Source: Nitrosomonadales bacterium
GTDB taxonomy: Bacteria > Pseudomonadota > Gammaproteobacteria > Burkholderiales > Gallionellaceae
Direction of reading: 5' to 3'
DNA: 64,000 nucleotides
Assembly (NCBI GenBank): GCA_016235045.1
Contig: JACRME010000008.1
Span: 1-64,000, forward strand
Part shown: piece after piece, positions 15,402 through 25,325 of the stretch
How the letters are laid out: every line of letters starts with the position of its first letter
How positions within the stretch are numbered: the stretch's first letter is position 1
Made by a program: the position numbers and the translations under genes
Notes under the pieces: generated by a model
Database searches by the model: none
The model's input: the letters and a program-made list of their open reading frames with translations, nothing else
What the model was told of the DNA's origin: nothing

Positions 15402-16553
15402 ATGGCAGAAGAAACCACCACCGCATTCAAACCGAAAAAATCCGTCGCGCTCTCCGGCACGGTCGCCGGCAACACGGCGGTGTGCACCGTGGGGCGCACG
15501 GGCAACGATCTGCATTATCGCGGTTACGACATCCTCGATTTCGCCGAGCAGGCGGAGTTCGAGGAGATCGCGCATCTGCTGATCCACGGTAGCCTGCCGG
15601 ACGCGGCACAGCTCAAGGCCTACAAGGTCAAGCTCAAGGCACTGCGCGGGCTGCCGCAGGCGGTGAAGTGGGCGCTGGAGGCGATCCCCGCCAATGCGCA
15701 CCCGATGGACGTGATGCGCACCGGCTGCTCGATACTCGGCATCTGCGAACACGAGCCGGAGATCCACAGCGAGGGCATCACGCGCGAATTGCTGGATCGC
15801 TTGATGGCCACTTTCGGTTCGATGCTGCTGTACTGGTATCACTTCAGCACCAACGGCCACCGCATCAACGTGGAGACGGACGACGATTCCATCGGCGGGC
15901 ATTTCCTGCACCTGCTGCACGGCACGCCGCCGAAAGCCTCGTGGGTGCGCGCCATGCACACTTCGCTGATCCTGTACGCCGAACACGAGTTCAACGCCTC
16001 CACCTTCACCGCGCGCGTGATCGCGGGCACCAACTCCGACCTGTATTCGTGCATCACCGGCGCGATCGGCGCGCTGCGTGGCCCCAAGCACGGCGGCGCC
16101 AACGAAGAGGCGTTCCGCATCCAGAGCCATTACGAGAGCGCGGATGCAGCGGAGGCCGACATCCGCGAACGCATCGCCAACAAGGAGATCGTCATCGGCT
16201 TCGGCCACCCGGTCTACACCATCTCCGATCCGCGCAACGAGGTGATCAAGCGCCTGGCGAAACAACTGGCGCAGGAAGCCGGCGAGATGCGCCTGTTCGA
16301 GATCGCCGAGCGCATCGAGAGCGTGATGTGGGAGACCAAGAAGATGTTCCCCAACCTCGACTGGTTCTCCGCCGTGTCGTACCACATGATGGGCGTGCCG
16401 ACCGACATGTTCACCCCGCTGTTCGTGATCTCGCGCATCACCGGCTGGGGCGCGCACGTGATGGAACAGCGCGCCGACGGCAAGATCATCCGCCCGAGCG
16501 CGAACTACGTCGGGCCGGAGAACTTGAAATGGGTGCCGATTGAGAAACGATAA
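15402..16553 (+). CDS. prpC: 2-methylcitrate synthase
   Basis: Condenses propionyl-CoA with oxaloacetate to 2-methylcitrate. At 383 residues it is the short citrate synthase type typical of PrpC. Catalytic histidines lie in GPKHGGANE and GFGHPVY, and the catalytic aspartate region is [10 protein letters not shown]. The N-terminal GLSG-like start ([20 protein letters not shown]) is characteristic of bacterial methylcitrate synthases. GGAG precedes the ATG by 8 bases. It sits between two CACAGAG repeats in the prp cluster. Confidence 0.97.
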   Translation: MAEETTTAFKPKKSVALSGTVAGNTAVCTVGRTGNDLHYRGYDILDFAEQAEFEEIAHLLIHGSLPDAAQLKAYKVKLKALRGLPQAVKWALEAIPANAHPMDVMRTGCSILGICEHEPEIHSEGITRELLDRLMATFGSMLLYWYHFSTNGHRINVETDDDSIGGHFLHLLHGTPPKASWVRAMHTSLILYAEHEFNASTFTARVIAGTNSDLYSCITGAIGALRGPKHGGANEEAFRIQSHYESADAAEADIRERIANKEIVIGFGHPVYTISDPRNEVIKRLAKQLAQEAGEMRLFEIAERIESVMWETKKMFPNLDWFSAVSYHMMGVPTDMFTPLFVISRITGWGAHVMEQRADGKIIRPSANYVGPENLKWVPIEKR

Positions 16554-16569
16554 ACCCTAAAACAATTTA

Positions 16570-16674
16570 GCCACAGAGAACACAGAGATCACAAAGAAAG
16601 CCAGTTCCAACAATCAGAGCGCCGCATTGAAAGCGTTTGCCTTACCTCTCTGTGTACTCTGTGTTCTCTGTGGC
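16570..16674. repeat. CACAGAG-arm inverted repeat between prpC and prpD
   Basis: Left arm GCCACAGAGAACACAGAGAT (extending to ~16598) pairs with the right arm CTCTGTGTACTCTGTGTTCT (to GTGGC at 16674). Its core, read in reverse, matches the core of the 15259 copy, so the two are in opposite orientation. Confidence 0.9.
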
Positions 16675-16716
16675 TAAAAATATTTAGACTTTGATTTTGA
16701 TTTTAAGGAAACCAAA

Positions 16717-18204
16717 ATGAGTGCAAACGTAGAGATGAACGACCGCCCCGCCCCCGACCAGGTGCTGGTGGATATCGCCAGGTATGTATGCGGCTTCGAG
16801 ATCAAATCGAACGAGGCCTACGACACCGCGCGCAATTGCCTGATCGACACGCTGGGCTGCGGCCTGCTGGCGCTGCGCTTCCCGGAGTGCACCAAGCATC
16901 TGGGCTCCATCGTGCCCGGCACCACGGTGCGCAACGGCGCGCGCGTGCCCGGCACTTCGCACGAGCTCGATCCGGTGAAGGCCGCGTGGGACATCGGCGC
17001 GATGATCCGCTGGCTGGATTTCAACGACACCTGGCTGGCGGCGGAATGGGGCCATCCTTCCGACAACCTCGGCGGCATCCTCGCCGTGGCCGATTACCTG
17101 AGCCGTACTCGCATCGCTGAGGGCAAGGCGCCGCTGACCGTGCGCGACGTGCTGACCGCGATGATCAAGGCGCACGAAATCCAGGGTCTGCTGGCGCTCG
17201 AGAACAGCTTCAACCGCGTCGGGCTGGATCACGTGGTGCTGGTGAAGGTCGCCTCCGTTGCCGTGGTCACGCGCCTGCTGGGCGGCAGCGAGGCGCAGGT
17301 GATCGACGCGCTGTCGCAGGCCTTCGTCGACGGGCAGTCGCTGCGCACTTACCGCCACTCGCCAAATGCCGGTTCGCGCAAATCCTGGGCTGCTGGCGAC
17401 GCCACATCGCGCGCGGTGCGCCTGGCGATGATCACGATGACCGGCGAGATGGGCATCCCCGGCGTGCTGACCGCGCCGCAGTGGGGCTTTTACGATGTGC
17501 TGTTTTCCAAGACCAACAAGGATCAGAAACTCAAGCCGGAAGGCCAGCGCAAGTTCTCGCTGCCGCAACCTTACGGCAGCTACGTGATGGAGAATGTCCT
17601 TTTCAAAATTTCCTTCCCCGCCGAGTTCCATTCGCAGACCGCCTGCGAGATCGCGGTGCGCCTGCATCCGCAAGTGAAGGACAGGCTGGGCGAGATCAGC
17701 CGGATCGTCATCCACACGCATGAGTCCGCCATCCGCATCATCTCCAAAGTCGGCCCGCTGGCCAACCCGGCCGACCGCGACCACTGCCTGCAATACATGG
17801 TGGCGGTGCCACTGGCGTTCGGCGACCTGGTGGCGGAACACTACGAGGACAGTTTCCATGCCGCCAACCCCATCATCGACCAGTTGCGCGAGAAGATGGA
17901 GATCGTGGAGGAGCCGCGTTACAGCCGCGAGTACATGGAAGCGGACAAGCGTTCGATCGCCAATGCCATGCAGATCTTCTTCAAGGACGGCAGCAGCACC
18001 GAGAAGATCGAAATCGAATATCCTATCGGCCACCGCCGCCGCCGTTCCGACGGCATCCCGGTGCTGGAGCGCAAGTTCATGGGCAACCTGCGCACGCGCT
18101 TCCCCGAAGCACGCTGCCAGCAGATCATGGCGTTGTGCCTGGACAGGAAGAAGCTGGAAGCGACGCCGGTGAACGAGTTTATGGAGATGTTTGTGATCAA
18201 CTAA
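16717..18204 (+). CDS. prpD: 2-methylcitrate dehydratase
   Basis: Iron-independent dehydratase of the MmgE/PrpD family that converts 2-methylcitrate to 2-methyl-cis-aconitate. At 495 residues it matches E. coli PrpD in length. The family motifs [20 protein letters not shown] (split: RWLDFNDTW, then GHPSDNLGG) and [13 protein letters not shown] are visible. Its presence instead of acnD-prpF indicates the E. coli-like route; a general aconitase elsewhere must hydrate the product. A GGA lies upstream of the ATG. It is followed by prpE after a repeat-filled gap. Confidence 0.96.
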   Translation: MSANVEMNDRPAPDQVLVDIARYVCGFEIKSNEAYDTARNCLIDTLGCGLLALRFPECTKHLGSIVPGTTVRNGARVPGTSHELDPVKAAWDIGAMIRWLDFNDTWLAAEWGHPSDNLGGILAVADYLSRTRIAEGKAPLTVRDVLTAMIKAHEIQGLLALENSFNRVGLDHVVLVKVASVAVVTRLLGGSEAQVIDALSQAFVDGQSLRTYRHSPNAGSRKSWAAGDATSRAVRLAMITMTGEMGIPGVLTAPQWGFYDVLFSKTNKDQKLKPEGQRKFSLPQPYGSYVMENVLFKISFPAEFHSQTACEIAVRLHPQVKDRLGEISRIVIHTHESAIRIISKVGPLANPADRDHCLQYMVAVPLAFGDLVAEHYEDSFHAANPIIDQLREKMEIVEEPRYSREYMEADKRSIANAMQIFFKDGSSTEKIEIEYPIGHRRRRSDGIPVLERKFMGNLRTRFPEARCQQIMALCLDRKKLEATPVNEFMEMFVIN

Positions 18205-18218
18205 GTCAAAACCAATTT

Positions 18219-18321
18219 GCCACAGAGAACACAGAGATCACAGAGATGACAGCGTATGTTTTCAGCGTGGTGCTTTGAAAACGAAAGAGGTTTTCTCTGT
18301 GATCTCTGTGTTCTCTGTGGC
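18219..18321. repeat. CACAGAG-arm inverted repeat between prpD and prpE
   Basis: Arms GCCACAGAGAACACAGAGAT... and ...GATCTCTGTGTTCTCTGTGG pair over ~28 bases. The core TTTTCAGCGTGGTGCTTTGA is a diverged version of the core in the 15259 copy, in the same orientation. Confidence 0.9.
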
Positions 18322-18378
18322 TAAGTTTTCGGTTTTGAATTTCGCCCGACAGGGCGTGCAAACAGGGAGGGAATCGGA

Positions 18379-20268
18379 ATGAGCTACCAATCAGAGTATG
18401 ACCATTCGATGAATGATCCGGAGGGCTTCTGGCGCAAGCAGGCCGAGCAGCTTCCGTGGTACGAATTCCCGCAGCAGATCCTCACGCAGGATGCAGACGG
18501 CATCGGCCACTGGTTCGCCGACGGCGAGATGAACACGGCTTACATGGCGCTGGACCATCATGTGAAGAACGGACGCGGCGACCAGATCGCGCTCATCTAC
18601 GACTCCCCGGTCACCGACTCCAAAAAGAAATACACCTATGCCGAACTGACCGATGCGGTGGCGCGCACCGCCGGGATGCTGGCCGACCTGGGCGTGGTCA
18701 AAGGCGACCGCGTCATCATCTACATGCCGATGATCCCGGAGGCCATCATCTCGATGCTGGCGGTGGCGCGACTGGGCGCGATCCACTCGGTGGTGTTCGG
18801 CGGTTTTGCGCCGCCCGAGCTGGCGCTGCGCATCGACGACGCCACGCCCAGGGTCATCCTCACCGCTTCCTGCGGACTCGAGGTCAAGCGCATCATCGAA
18901 TACAAGCCGCTGGTGGACAAGGCCATCGAACTGGCGCAGCACAAGCCGCAAAGCTGCGTGATATTCCAGCGCGGGCAGGCGAACGCGAACATGGTCGCCG
19001 GACGCGACCACGACTGGACGACCTTGCTGGCGAAAGCAAAAGCGGTCGGCTGCACGCCGGTGAAAGGCAGCGACCCGCTGTATATCCTCTACACCTCCGG
19101 CACCACCGGCAAACCCAAGGGCGTGGTGCGCGAGAACGGCGGCCACGCGGTGGCGCTGAAATACAGCATGAAGGCGATCTACAACGTCGAGCCCGGCGAT
19201 GTGTACTGGGCGGCGTCGGACGTGGGCTGGGTGGTCGGCCACTCCTACATCGTGTACGGCCCGCTGCTGCACGGCTGCACCACGATCGCCTACGAAGGCA
19301 AACCCATCATGACGCCGGATGCGGGCGCGCTGTGGCGCGTGATCTCGGAATACAAGGTGAAGTCGTTCTTCACCGCGCCGACCGCGTTCCGTGCCGTGAA
19401 AAAGGAAGACCCCGATGCCTTGCTGATGAAGCCTTACGACCTCTCCAGCTTGCAGGTCATCTTCTCGGCGGGCGAGCGGCTGGACCCGCCGACGCAGGAA
19501 TGGCTCACCGAAAAAAGCGGCAAGACCGTGGTGGACCACTGGTGGCAGACCGAGACCGGCTGGGGCATCACCGCCAACCTGTGGGGCGTGGAACCCAAGC
19601 CGGTGAAGATGGGCTCCTCCACCCTGCCCACGCCCGGCTTCGACGTGCGCATCCTGGACGAGAACGGCAAAGAACTTGCCCGCAACGAACAGGGCTACAT
19701 CGCCCTCAAACTGCCGCTGCCGCCGTCCTGCATGAACCGCATCTGGGGCGACGACAAAAAATTTATCGAGAGCTATCTGCAGTTCCTGCCCGGCTACTAC
19801 ACCACGGGCGACGGCGGCTACATCGACGAGGAAGGTTATGTGTTCGTAATGGGGCGCGTGGACGATGTGATCAACGTGGCCGGACACCGCCTCTCCACCG
19901 GCGAGATCGAGGAAGTGGTGGCAGGACATCCGATGGTGGCGGAATGCGCCGTGATCGCGCGCAACGACGATCTCAAGGGGCAGATACCGATGGGACTGGT
20001 GGTGCTGAAATCGGGCGCGAGCATAGCGGAAGAGGTGCTGCAAAAGGAACTGGTCGCGCGCATCCGCGACAACATCGGCGGCATCGCCTGCTACAAGGAC
20101 ACGGTGATACTCAAACGCCTGCCCAAGACGCGTTCCGGCAAGACCCTGCGCAAAACGCTGAACCGCATCGTCAACGGTCAGGAATACACGGTGCCGTCGA
20201 CCATCGACGATCCGGGTGTGATCCAGGAGATCATCGAGACGTTACGCAGCAAGAAGATGATCGCGTAG
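18379..20268 (+). CDS. prpE: Propionyl-CoA synthetase
   Basis: Acyl-adenylate-forming ligase of 629 residues that activates propionate to propionyl-CoA with ATP, feeding PrpC. The AMP-binding motif YTSGTTGKPKG, the core motif VDHWWQTETGWG, and the C-terminal YTTGDGGYIDEEGYVFVMGR (two adjacent motifs, YTTGDGG and GYVFVMGR) are present. The acetylatable lysine motif PKTRSGKTLRKTL is near the C-terminus. Assignment to propionate rather than acetate rests on the start SYQSEYDHSMNDPEGFW and its place in the prp cluster. GGGAGG lies 9 bases before the ATG. Confidence 0.95.
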   Translation: MSYQSEYDHSMNDPEGFWRKQAEQLPWYEFPQQILTQDADGIGHWFADGEMNTAYMALDHHVKNGRGDQIALIYDSPVTDSKKKYTYAELTDAVARTAGMLADLGVVKGDRVIIYMPMIPEAIISMLAVARLGAIHSVVFGGFAPPELALRIDDATPRVILTASCGLEVKRIIEYKPLVDKAIELAQHKPQSCVIFQRGQANANMVAGRDHDWTTLLAKAKAVGCTPVKGSDPLYILYTSGTTGKPKGVVRENGGHAVALKYSMKAIYNVEPGDVYWAASDVGWVVGHSYIVYGPLLHGCTTIAYEGKPIMTPDAGALWRVISEYKVKSFFTAPTAFRAVKKEDPDALLMKPYDLSSLQVIFSAGERLDPPTQEWLTEKSGKTVVDHWWQTETGWGITANLWGVEPKPVKMGSSTLPTPGFDVRILDENGKELARNEQGYIALKLPLPPSCMNRIWGDDKKFIESYLQFLPGYYTTGDGGYIDEEGYVFVMGRVDDVINVAGHRLSTGEIEEVVAGHPMVAECAVIARNDDLKGQIPMGLVVLKSGASIAEEVLQKELVARIRDNIGGIACYKDTVILKRLPKTRSGKTLRKTLNRIVNGQEYTVPSTIDDPGVIQEIIETLRSKKMIA

Positions 20269-20299
20269 AGGGCGGGGTTTGGGAGCGCCCTCATATTCA

Positions 20300-20761
20300 T
20301 CAATCGATCCCGTCACCCACCTGCGCCACGGCATACCACGCGTTCAAATCGGCTGCGCTGCGCCCTTTGCTCCAAGCGGCGACATCCGCTTCGGCTATCG
20401 GTGCGTAAGGACCGTGTTTCACTTCGAAAATCACCGCCCCGACATCGTGCGACAGCACGGCATGCCAGCCGCCTGCGGGTATTTCGACCACGCTGCTGTC
20501 CTCGCCTAATACCGCACGCTCGATAACCCTGCCGGCATTGTCGAACACCAGCACCGTGAAGCACCCGCGCAAAGCAGTCAGGATTTCCCAGGTGTGCGGA
20601 TGGCGATGCGGCAATATCAGCGTGTCCGGCTCCATGGCAATGGCGAGGCGCTGAATGGGATCGGCCAGGTCCCGGTGCAGGTTGGAGTTGGCGCGCAGGC
20701 GCGGCGATAGGCGGGCTTGCTGGCTCAGTTCGGTCAAGGCAGCGGCGGTGAGTTTTTTCAA
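20300..20761 (-). CDS. WbuC-family cupin-fold metalloprotein
   Basis: Small cupin of 153 residues. Metal ligands are visible in LPHRHPHTWEIL (histidines and the glutamate) and a second histidine in GGWHAVLS. The N-terminal domain with LSPRLRANSNLHRD is the WbuC hallmark. WbuC proteins are often found in O-antigen clusters, where their reaction is unclear; here the gene is isolated, convergent with prpE. The exact role is unknown. Confidence 0.82.
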   Translation of the reverse strand: MKKLTAAALTELSQQARLSPRLRANSNLHRDLADPIQRLAIAMEPDTLILPHRHPHTWEILTALRGCFTVLVFDNAGRVIERAVLGEDSSVVEIPAGGWHAVLSHDVGAVIFEVKHGPYAPIAEADVAAWSKGRSAADLNAWYAVAQVGDGID

Positions 20762-20856
20762 GTCGGTTCTCCTGTGAGGGGGTGCATTCTACAGAAACCC
20801 GCTGCGCCTGCCCTCGCCTGCTTTTGCAAGCGGACGACTCCATATAGAATCGGCCC

Positions 20857-21828
20857 ATGCGCTTTTCTTCCGATCTTCTTCGACTTTGCGTCGCCGTCGC
20901 CCTGTTCTGCTCCTGCACCGCGCCGGTGCAGGCCGAAACGGCCAATAGCGAAAAGATCGATGCCGAGGTGAAGCTGGCCGAGGGAGCAAGCCATTCCGAA
21001 CTGGTGTTCGAGGCTTCGCCCTACTACACCAATATCGACTACAACGTACCGCTCGACAATAACCCCATCCCCATGATCACTTCCGACAGCGAGGCGGTGA
21101 TCTACCGCGAACTCATCAAGGACTCGCTCATCCCGCGCTACATGGTGCTGGAGGCCAGCGTGTACCCGTTGCCCTGGTTGAGCTCATATATCAAGGCGCA
21201 TTCTCCCTACCTTTACCGGCAGGGAGAGCTCGGCCACAGCGGGATCAACCTGTTCGAGTCTGCTACTGCGGGATTCCAGGAGCCGTGGGCGGTATCCGCC
21301 TTCTTCGGCAACGTCGCCAAGCTGAACCGTCCGCGCGAAAAGCGCCAGGGCAACAACTACGGTTATACCGGCTACCTGTTCAGCGCCGGCAACCGGCATA
21401 TCAAGAACAACACGTTCGTCGCAGACGATTGGTACGAGTTCGAGTGGAAGATCAAGGGCAACATCGACTATCCGGATGAGAAGCTGTACTGGAGCTTCCG
21501 CGCCGGGGCGCGCTTCAACGAAAATCCGGGCGTCAACGACGTCACTTATATCAGCCTGCACCGCAGCAATCTCGACCTGCGCTATTCCTTCCTGGAATGG
21601 CTGGAAAACGCCAATTACCAATTGCGCATGCACTTCCTGCAGCACGGCGCGGAGATGGTGCGCCTGGAACTGATCGCGGGCAAGAAGGTGCCGCTGCCGG
21701 GGCATCGTTACGCGCCCACGCTGGATATCGGTTTCGTCTGGAGCAGCCCGAACGAGTACTCCGGCGCGCTGAGGGATTTGCGGGGCAACACCACGACGCT
21801 GGTGTTCCGGCCTTCGCTCGAGTTCTGA
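20857..21828 (+). CDS. Predicted outer-membrane protein, 323 aa
   Basis: Secreted protein with a signal peptide (residues 1-26, ending VQAE). The mature part is rich in alternating aromatic and polar residues, has many Tyr/Trp, and ends in a C-terminal phenylalanine (SLEF), the outer-membrane beta-barrel signal. Its pattern of repeated strand-like segments (YWSFRAGARFNEN, YQLRMHFLQHG, TLDIGFVWSS) suggests roughly 10-12 strands. I do not recognise a named family with certainty; a phospholipase A1-like barrel was considered but no catalytic HxSN motif is clear. It precedes the acyl-CoA ligase gene by 55 bases in the same direction. Confidence 0.72.
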   Translation: MRFSSDLLRLCVAVALFCSCTAPVQAETANSEKIDAEVKLAEGASHSELVFEASPYYTNIDYNVPLDNNPIPMITSDSEAVIYRELIKDSLIPRYMVLEASVYPLPWLSSYIKAHSPYLYRQGELGHSGINLFESATAGFQEPWAVSAFFGNVAKLNRPREKRQGNNYGYTGYLFSAGNRHIKNNTFVADDWYEFEWKIKGNIDYPDEKLYWSFRAGARFNENPGVNDVTYISLHRSNLDLRYSFLEWLENANYQLRMHFLQHGAEMVRLELIAGKKVPLPGHRYAPTLDIGFVWSSPNEYSGALRDLRGNTTTLVFRPSLEF

Positions 21829-21883
21829 CAGACAGGCTGGTGCAGCCGCACGCAGATACACGTTGGATACCGGGGAGAAATAC

Positions 21884-23689
21884 ATGAACATGAAGACCGA
21901 TCTCATTGCGCAGGACGTCGCCGTCACGCTGGACGGCTTGTTCCACGAACGCGCGCGCCGCGCACCGGACCGGGTGGCTTACCGCTACTTCGACGACCAC
22001 CGCTGCGAGTGGCAGGAACTGAGCTGGGGCGAGATGGAGCATGAGATCGCGCGCTGGCAGGCGGCAATGGAACGCGAAGGACTGCAACCCGGCGACCGCG
22101 TCGCCATCATGCTGAAGAATTCCCCGCAATGGGTGGTGTTCGACCAGGCCGCCCTGGGCCTGGGTCTGGTCACCGTGCCGCTGTACGTCACGGACCGGCC
22201 TGAAAATGTCGCGCATGTGCTGCAGGACTCCGGCGCCAGGGTCTTGCTGATCGACAACGCCACGCATTGGCACCCGCTGCACGAAGCCTGCACCGGCATC
22301 GACACGCTGACCCGCATCGTCACCCTGCGCACGCCGCCCGAAGGCGACAACGACGAACGCCTGCGCAGCGCGGACGAATGGGTGCCGGATACCCACGAGG
22401 GATTCCGCCATCGGGTGCGCGATCCCGGCACGCTCGCCACCATCGTCTACACCTCAGGCACCACCGGCAAATCCAAGGGCGTGATGCTGAGCCACCGCAA
22501 CCTGCTCAGCAATGCGGAAGGTTCGCTGCAATGTTTTACCGTCTATCCCGGCGACATCTTCCTGTCGTTCCTGCCGATGTCGCATTGCCTGGAGCGCACG
22601 GCGGGCTACTACGTGCCGGTGATGGCCGGCGCCAGGGTCGCCTATGCGCGCTCGGTGCAGCAGTTGCAGGAAGACCTGGCGCTCATCCGCCCGACGGTGC
22701 TGATCGCGGTGCCGCGCATCTTCGAGCGCATCCAGTGCGGCATCCGCAACAAACTGGACAAGGGGCCCGCCTCGACGCGCCGCCTGTTCGAACTGGCCGT
22801 CAATGTCGGCAACCGGCATTTCGAACACCTGCAAGGACGTGCGCCCTGGCATCCCAAATTGCTGTTGTGGCCGCTGCTCAAAAAGCTGGTGGCGGACAAG
22901 CTGCTCGCGCGCCTGGGCGGCCGGTTGCGCCTCGCCATCACCGGCGGCGCGGCGCTTTCCGCCGACAATGCGCGCACCTTCATCGGTCTCGGCATGCACA
23001 TTCTGCAGGGTTATGGTCTCTCCGAGACCAGTCCGGTAATCAGCGTCAACCGCCTCGACAACAACCTGCCCAGCAGCGTCGGCCCCAAAGTACCCAACCT
23101 CGAAATACGCCTGGGCGAACACAACGCGCTGGAAGTGCGCGGCCCCAGCGTGATGCTGGGCTACTGGAACAACGCGGCGGCGACGCAGGCGATAATAGGC
23201 GTCGACGGCTGGCTCAATACCGGCGATGTGGCCAGTATCGACGGCGACGGCCGCATTACCATCACCGGCCGCATCAAGGAAATCATCGTGCTGTCCAACG
23301 GTGAGAAAATCCCGCCCAACGACATGGAAGCCGCCATCCTCGCCGACCCGCTGTTCGAGCAGGTGATGGTGGTGGGCGAAGGCAAGGCCTACCTCGGCCT
23401 GCTCACCGTGGTGAACCGCGAGCGCTGGGTGGAAGCCATGCGCGAGCGCAACCTGCCCGCCGAATGGCCGGAAAGCCTGCACTCGTCGCAGACCAGGGCC
23501 TACGCGCTGCAGCGCGTGACGCAGCAACTGCACGCTTTCCCCGGCTATGCCCGCATCCGCAAGGTCGCGCTGCTGGCCGATCCGTGGACAACCGACAACG
23601 GCATGCTGACGCCCACACTCAAGATCAAGCGCGCCAAGGTGCTCGAACACCATCGGAAGGAGTATGCCGCACTCTACGAAGGCTACTGA
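21884..23689 (+). CDS. Long-chain acyl-CoA synthetase (AMP-dependent ligase)
   Basis: Adenylate-forming ligase of 601 residues, related to the FadD15-like AMP-forming long-chain fatty acid CoA ligases. Motifs in order are YTSGTTGKSKGVMLSHRN, LPMSHCLERTAGYY, GYGLSETSPVIS, LNTGDVASIDGDGRITITGR and KEIIVLSNGEKIPP. It lacks the propionate-type features of prpE. GGGGAGAA lies 7 bases upstream of the ATG at 21884, which decides this start over 21863. Cotranscription with the outer-membrane protein gene would suggest handling of exogenous fatty acids, but that is inference. Confidence 0.92.
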   Translation: MNMKTDLIAQDVAVTLDGLFHERARRAPDRVAYRYFDDHRCEWQELSWGEMEHEIARWQAAMEREGLQPGDRVAIMLKNSPQWVVFDQAALGLGLVTVPLYVTDRPENVAHVLQDSGARVLLIDNATHWHPLHEACTGIDTLTRIVTLRTPPEGDNDERLRSADEWVPDTHEGFRHRVRDPGTLATIVYTSGTTGKSKGVMLSHRNLLSNAEGSLQCFTVYPGDIFLSFLPMSHCLERTAGYYVPVMAGARVAYARSVQQLQEDLALIRPTVLIAVPRIFERIQCGIRNKLDKGPASTRRLFELAVNVGNRHFEHLQGRAPWHPKLLLWPLLKKLVADKLLARLGGRLRLAITGGAALSADNARTFIGLGMHILQGYGLSETSPVISVNRLDNNLPSSVGPKVPNLEIRLGEHNALEVRGPSVMLGYWNNAAATQAIIGVDGWLNTGDVASIDGDGRITITGRIKEIIVLSNGEKIPPNDMEAAILADPLFEQVMVVGEGKAYLGLLTVVNRERWVEAMRERNLPAEWPESLHSSQTRAYALQRVTQQLHAFPGYARIRKVALLADPWTTDNGMLTPTLKIKRAKVLEHHRKEYAALYEGY

Positions 23690-23801
23690 TGCGCGCGAAT
23701 AACGTGGCATCCCGGTACGGCCGGTGGTAGGCTTTCGGCGAATTCATCGCACCATGCGGCTTTCGGCGCAGGCCTGAGCGCAAGCCGGAAAGGAGTGACA
23801 C

Positions 23802-25322
23802 ATGAAAGCCCGCATTATCTTTCGCGCCGTTCGCCCGTTCATCTCGGCCCTGGCCGTCATTGCCACTTCGACCGCACTCGTCTTCACGATCTATTTCACC
23901 GAACTGGGCCTGCAATGGGTCACGTTCCTGGGCGGCATCCTGGTTGCCGCAATCCTGTCCGAAGCCACCCGCGTGTCGCGCGTGGAATGGCTTGCGGCAA
24001 GACGCTCGGCGCAATTGTCGGTTTTCAAGGACAAGCTCGAACACGAGAAACAACTGCGCAAATGGGCCGAAGATGCGCTTGCCGCCGGCAAGCCGCGGCT
24101 GCGCCTGATCGACGAGGTGCTGCCGGTCATGGTTGCCTTCTTCGATACCGAGGGGCTGTGCCGCTATCACAACCGCGCGCTTGTGGATTGGCTGCATTTG
24201 CGGCCAGACCAGATCGACGGCCAGCACATCCGGAAAATATTGGGCTCCCATGTCTACCAGGAAACGGCGACTTCGGTGCGCCAAGCCCTGGATGGGCAGC
24301 ACGTGCATTACGAGCGCACGCAGGAAATGACGAATGGCGCAATCTACCGCTTGCTCGTCGAGCACATTCCGCAGTTGGGCGAAGACGGCAAGGTGGCCGG
24401 CTTCTTCATGCTGATGAACGACATTACCTCCCGCGGCGACCTGCACCAGCCAGGCATCGATGCCAAGACCGCCGCCCGCGCCAGCGACGAGGCCGCCTTG
24501 CATGCGCTGGTGCATAACGAAGTGTCGAATCAGGACACTTATGTCGAGTCTTTTTCCGAACAGGTTTCCGGACAGAAGGATGTCAACCTGATCAAGGCTG
24601 CCATCGAGAAGGGCGATTTCAGTTTGTACTGCCAGCTCATCTCCCCGGTGGCGCCGGATTCCACCGAGGCCGGGCATTACGAGGTGCTGGTCCGGCTGCT
24701 GGAAGAAGAGGAAGGCATGATGCCGCCCGGCGCTTTTTTCCCGCTGGCCGAAAAATACGGCCTCATGCCGCACCTGGATCGCTGGGTTGTGCAACACGTG
24801 ACGGAATGGGCTTCCAACCAGAACGTTGCCGACGAAAAGCGCAAGGACTCCCTGTATTTCATCAATCTGTCGGGCGCCACGATAGGCGACCACAGCTTCC
24901 CGGAATTCCTGCAATTGACGCTCATGGAATACGGGCTGCCCGGGGCCGCGTTATGTTTCGAGATTGCGAATTCGGAGCTCACCGCGCGTCCTGCGGTGGT
25001 GGCCGAATTTGCGCAACGGATAAGGCAATGCGGCTGCCTCGTGGCGATCAGCGGTTTCGGCCACGACCGCATTTCGTTCGACCTGATCCGCGGCTTCCGC
25101 GTGGAGTTCCTGAAAATCGACGGCAGCATCATCTTCAACATCCTGCGCAACCCGGTGGAGCTCGCCAAGATCACGGCCGTCAACCGCGTGGCAAAAATGA
25201 TCGGCGTCAAGACCATTGCCGAACTGGTCGAGAGCGAGGAAACCATCGCCAAGTTGCGCGAAGTCGGCATCGATTACGCGCAGGGTTTCGGCATATCGCG
25301 GCCGCGGCCGCTGGCCGGGTGA
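23802..25322 (+). CDS. Membrane-anchored PAS-EAL protein with degenerate EAL site
   Basis: Signalling protein of 506 residues. Two N-terminal helices (residues ~10-55) are followed by a coiled coil, a PAS domain (~100-215), and an EAL domain (~260-506). In active c-di-GMP phosphodiesterases the motifs are EALxR and DDFGTG; here they read E294-V-L-V-R and S417-G-F-G-H-D422. The first Glu, FINLSG Asn, FLKIDGS, and QGFGISRP remain, but the metal-binding aspartate pair is replaced. It is therefore probably catalytically inactive and may act as a c-di-GMP sensor or protein-protein module. No GGDEF domain is present. GAAAGGAG precedes the ATG. Confidence 0.88.
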   Translation: MKARIIFRAVRPFISALAVIATSTALVFTIYFTELGLQWVTFLGGILVAAILSEATRVSRVEWLAARRSAQLSVFKDKLEHEKQLRKWAEDALAAGKPRLRLIDEVLPVMVAFFDTEGLCRYHNRALVDWLHLRPDQIDGQHIRKILGSHVYQETATSVRQALDGQHVHYERTQEMTNGAIYRLLVEHIPQLGEDGKVAGFFMLMNDITSRGDLHQPGIDAKTAARASDEAALHALVHNEVSNQDTYVESFSEQVSGQKDVNLIKAAIEKGDFSLYCQLISPVAPDSTEAGHYEVLVRLLEEEEGMMPPGAFFPLAEKYGLMPHLDRWVVQHVTEWASNQNVADEKRKDSLYFINLSGATIGDHSFPEFLQLTLMEYGLPGAALCFEIANSELTARPAVVAEFAQRIRQCGCLVAISGFGHDRISFDLIRGFRVEFLKIDGSIIFNILRNPVELAKITAVNRVAKMIGVKTIAELVESEETIAKLREVGIDYAQGFGISRPRPLAG

Positions 25323-25325
25323 AAC

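Noticed and set aside
15259-18321. Regularly repeated CACAGAG words considered as a CRISPR array
   Set aside because: Units are paired inverted arms kilobases apart with genes between them, not direct repeats with unique spacers.
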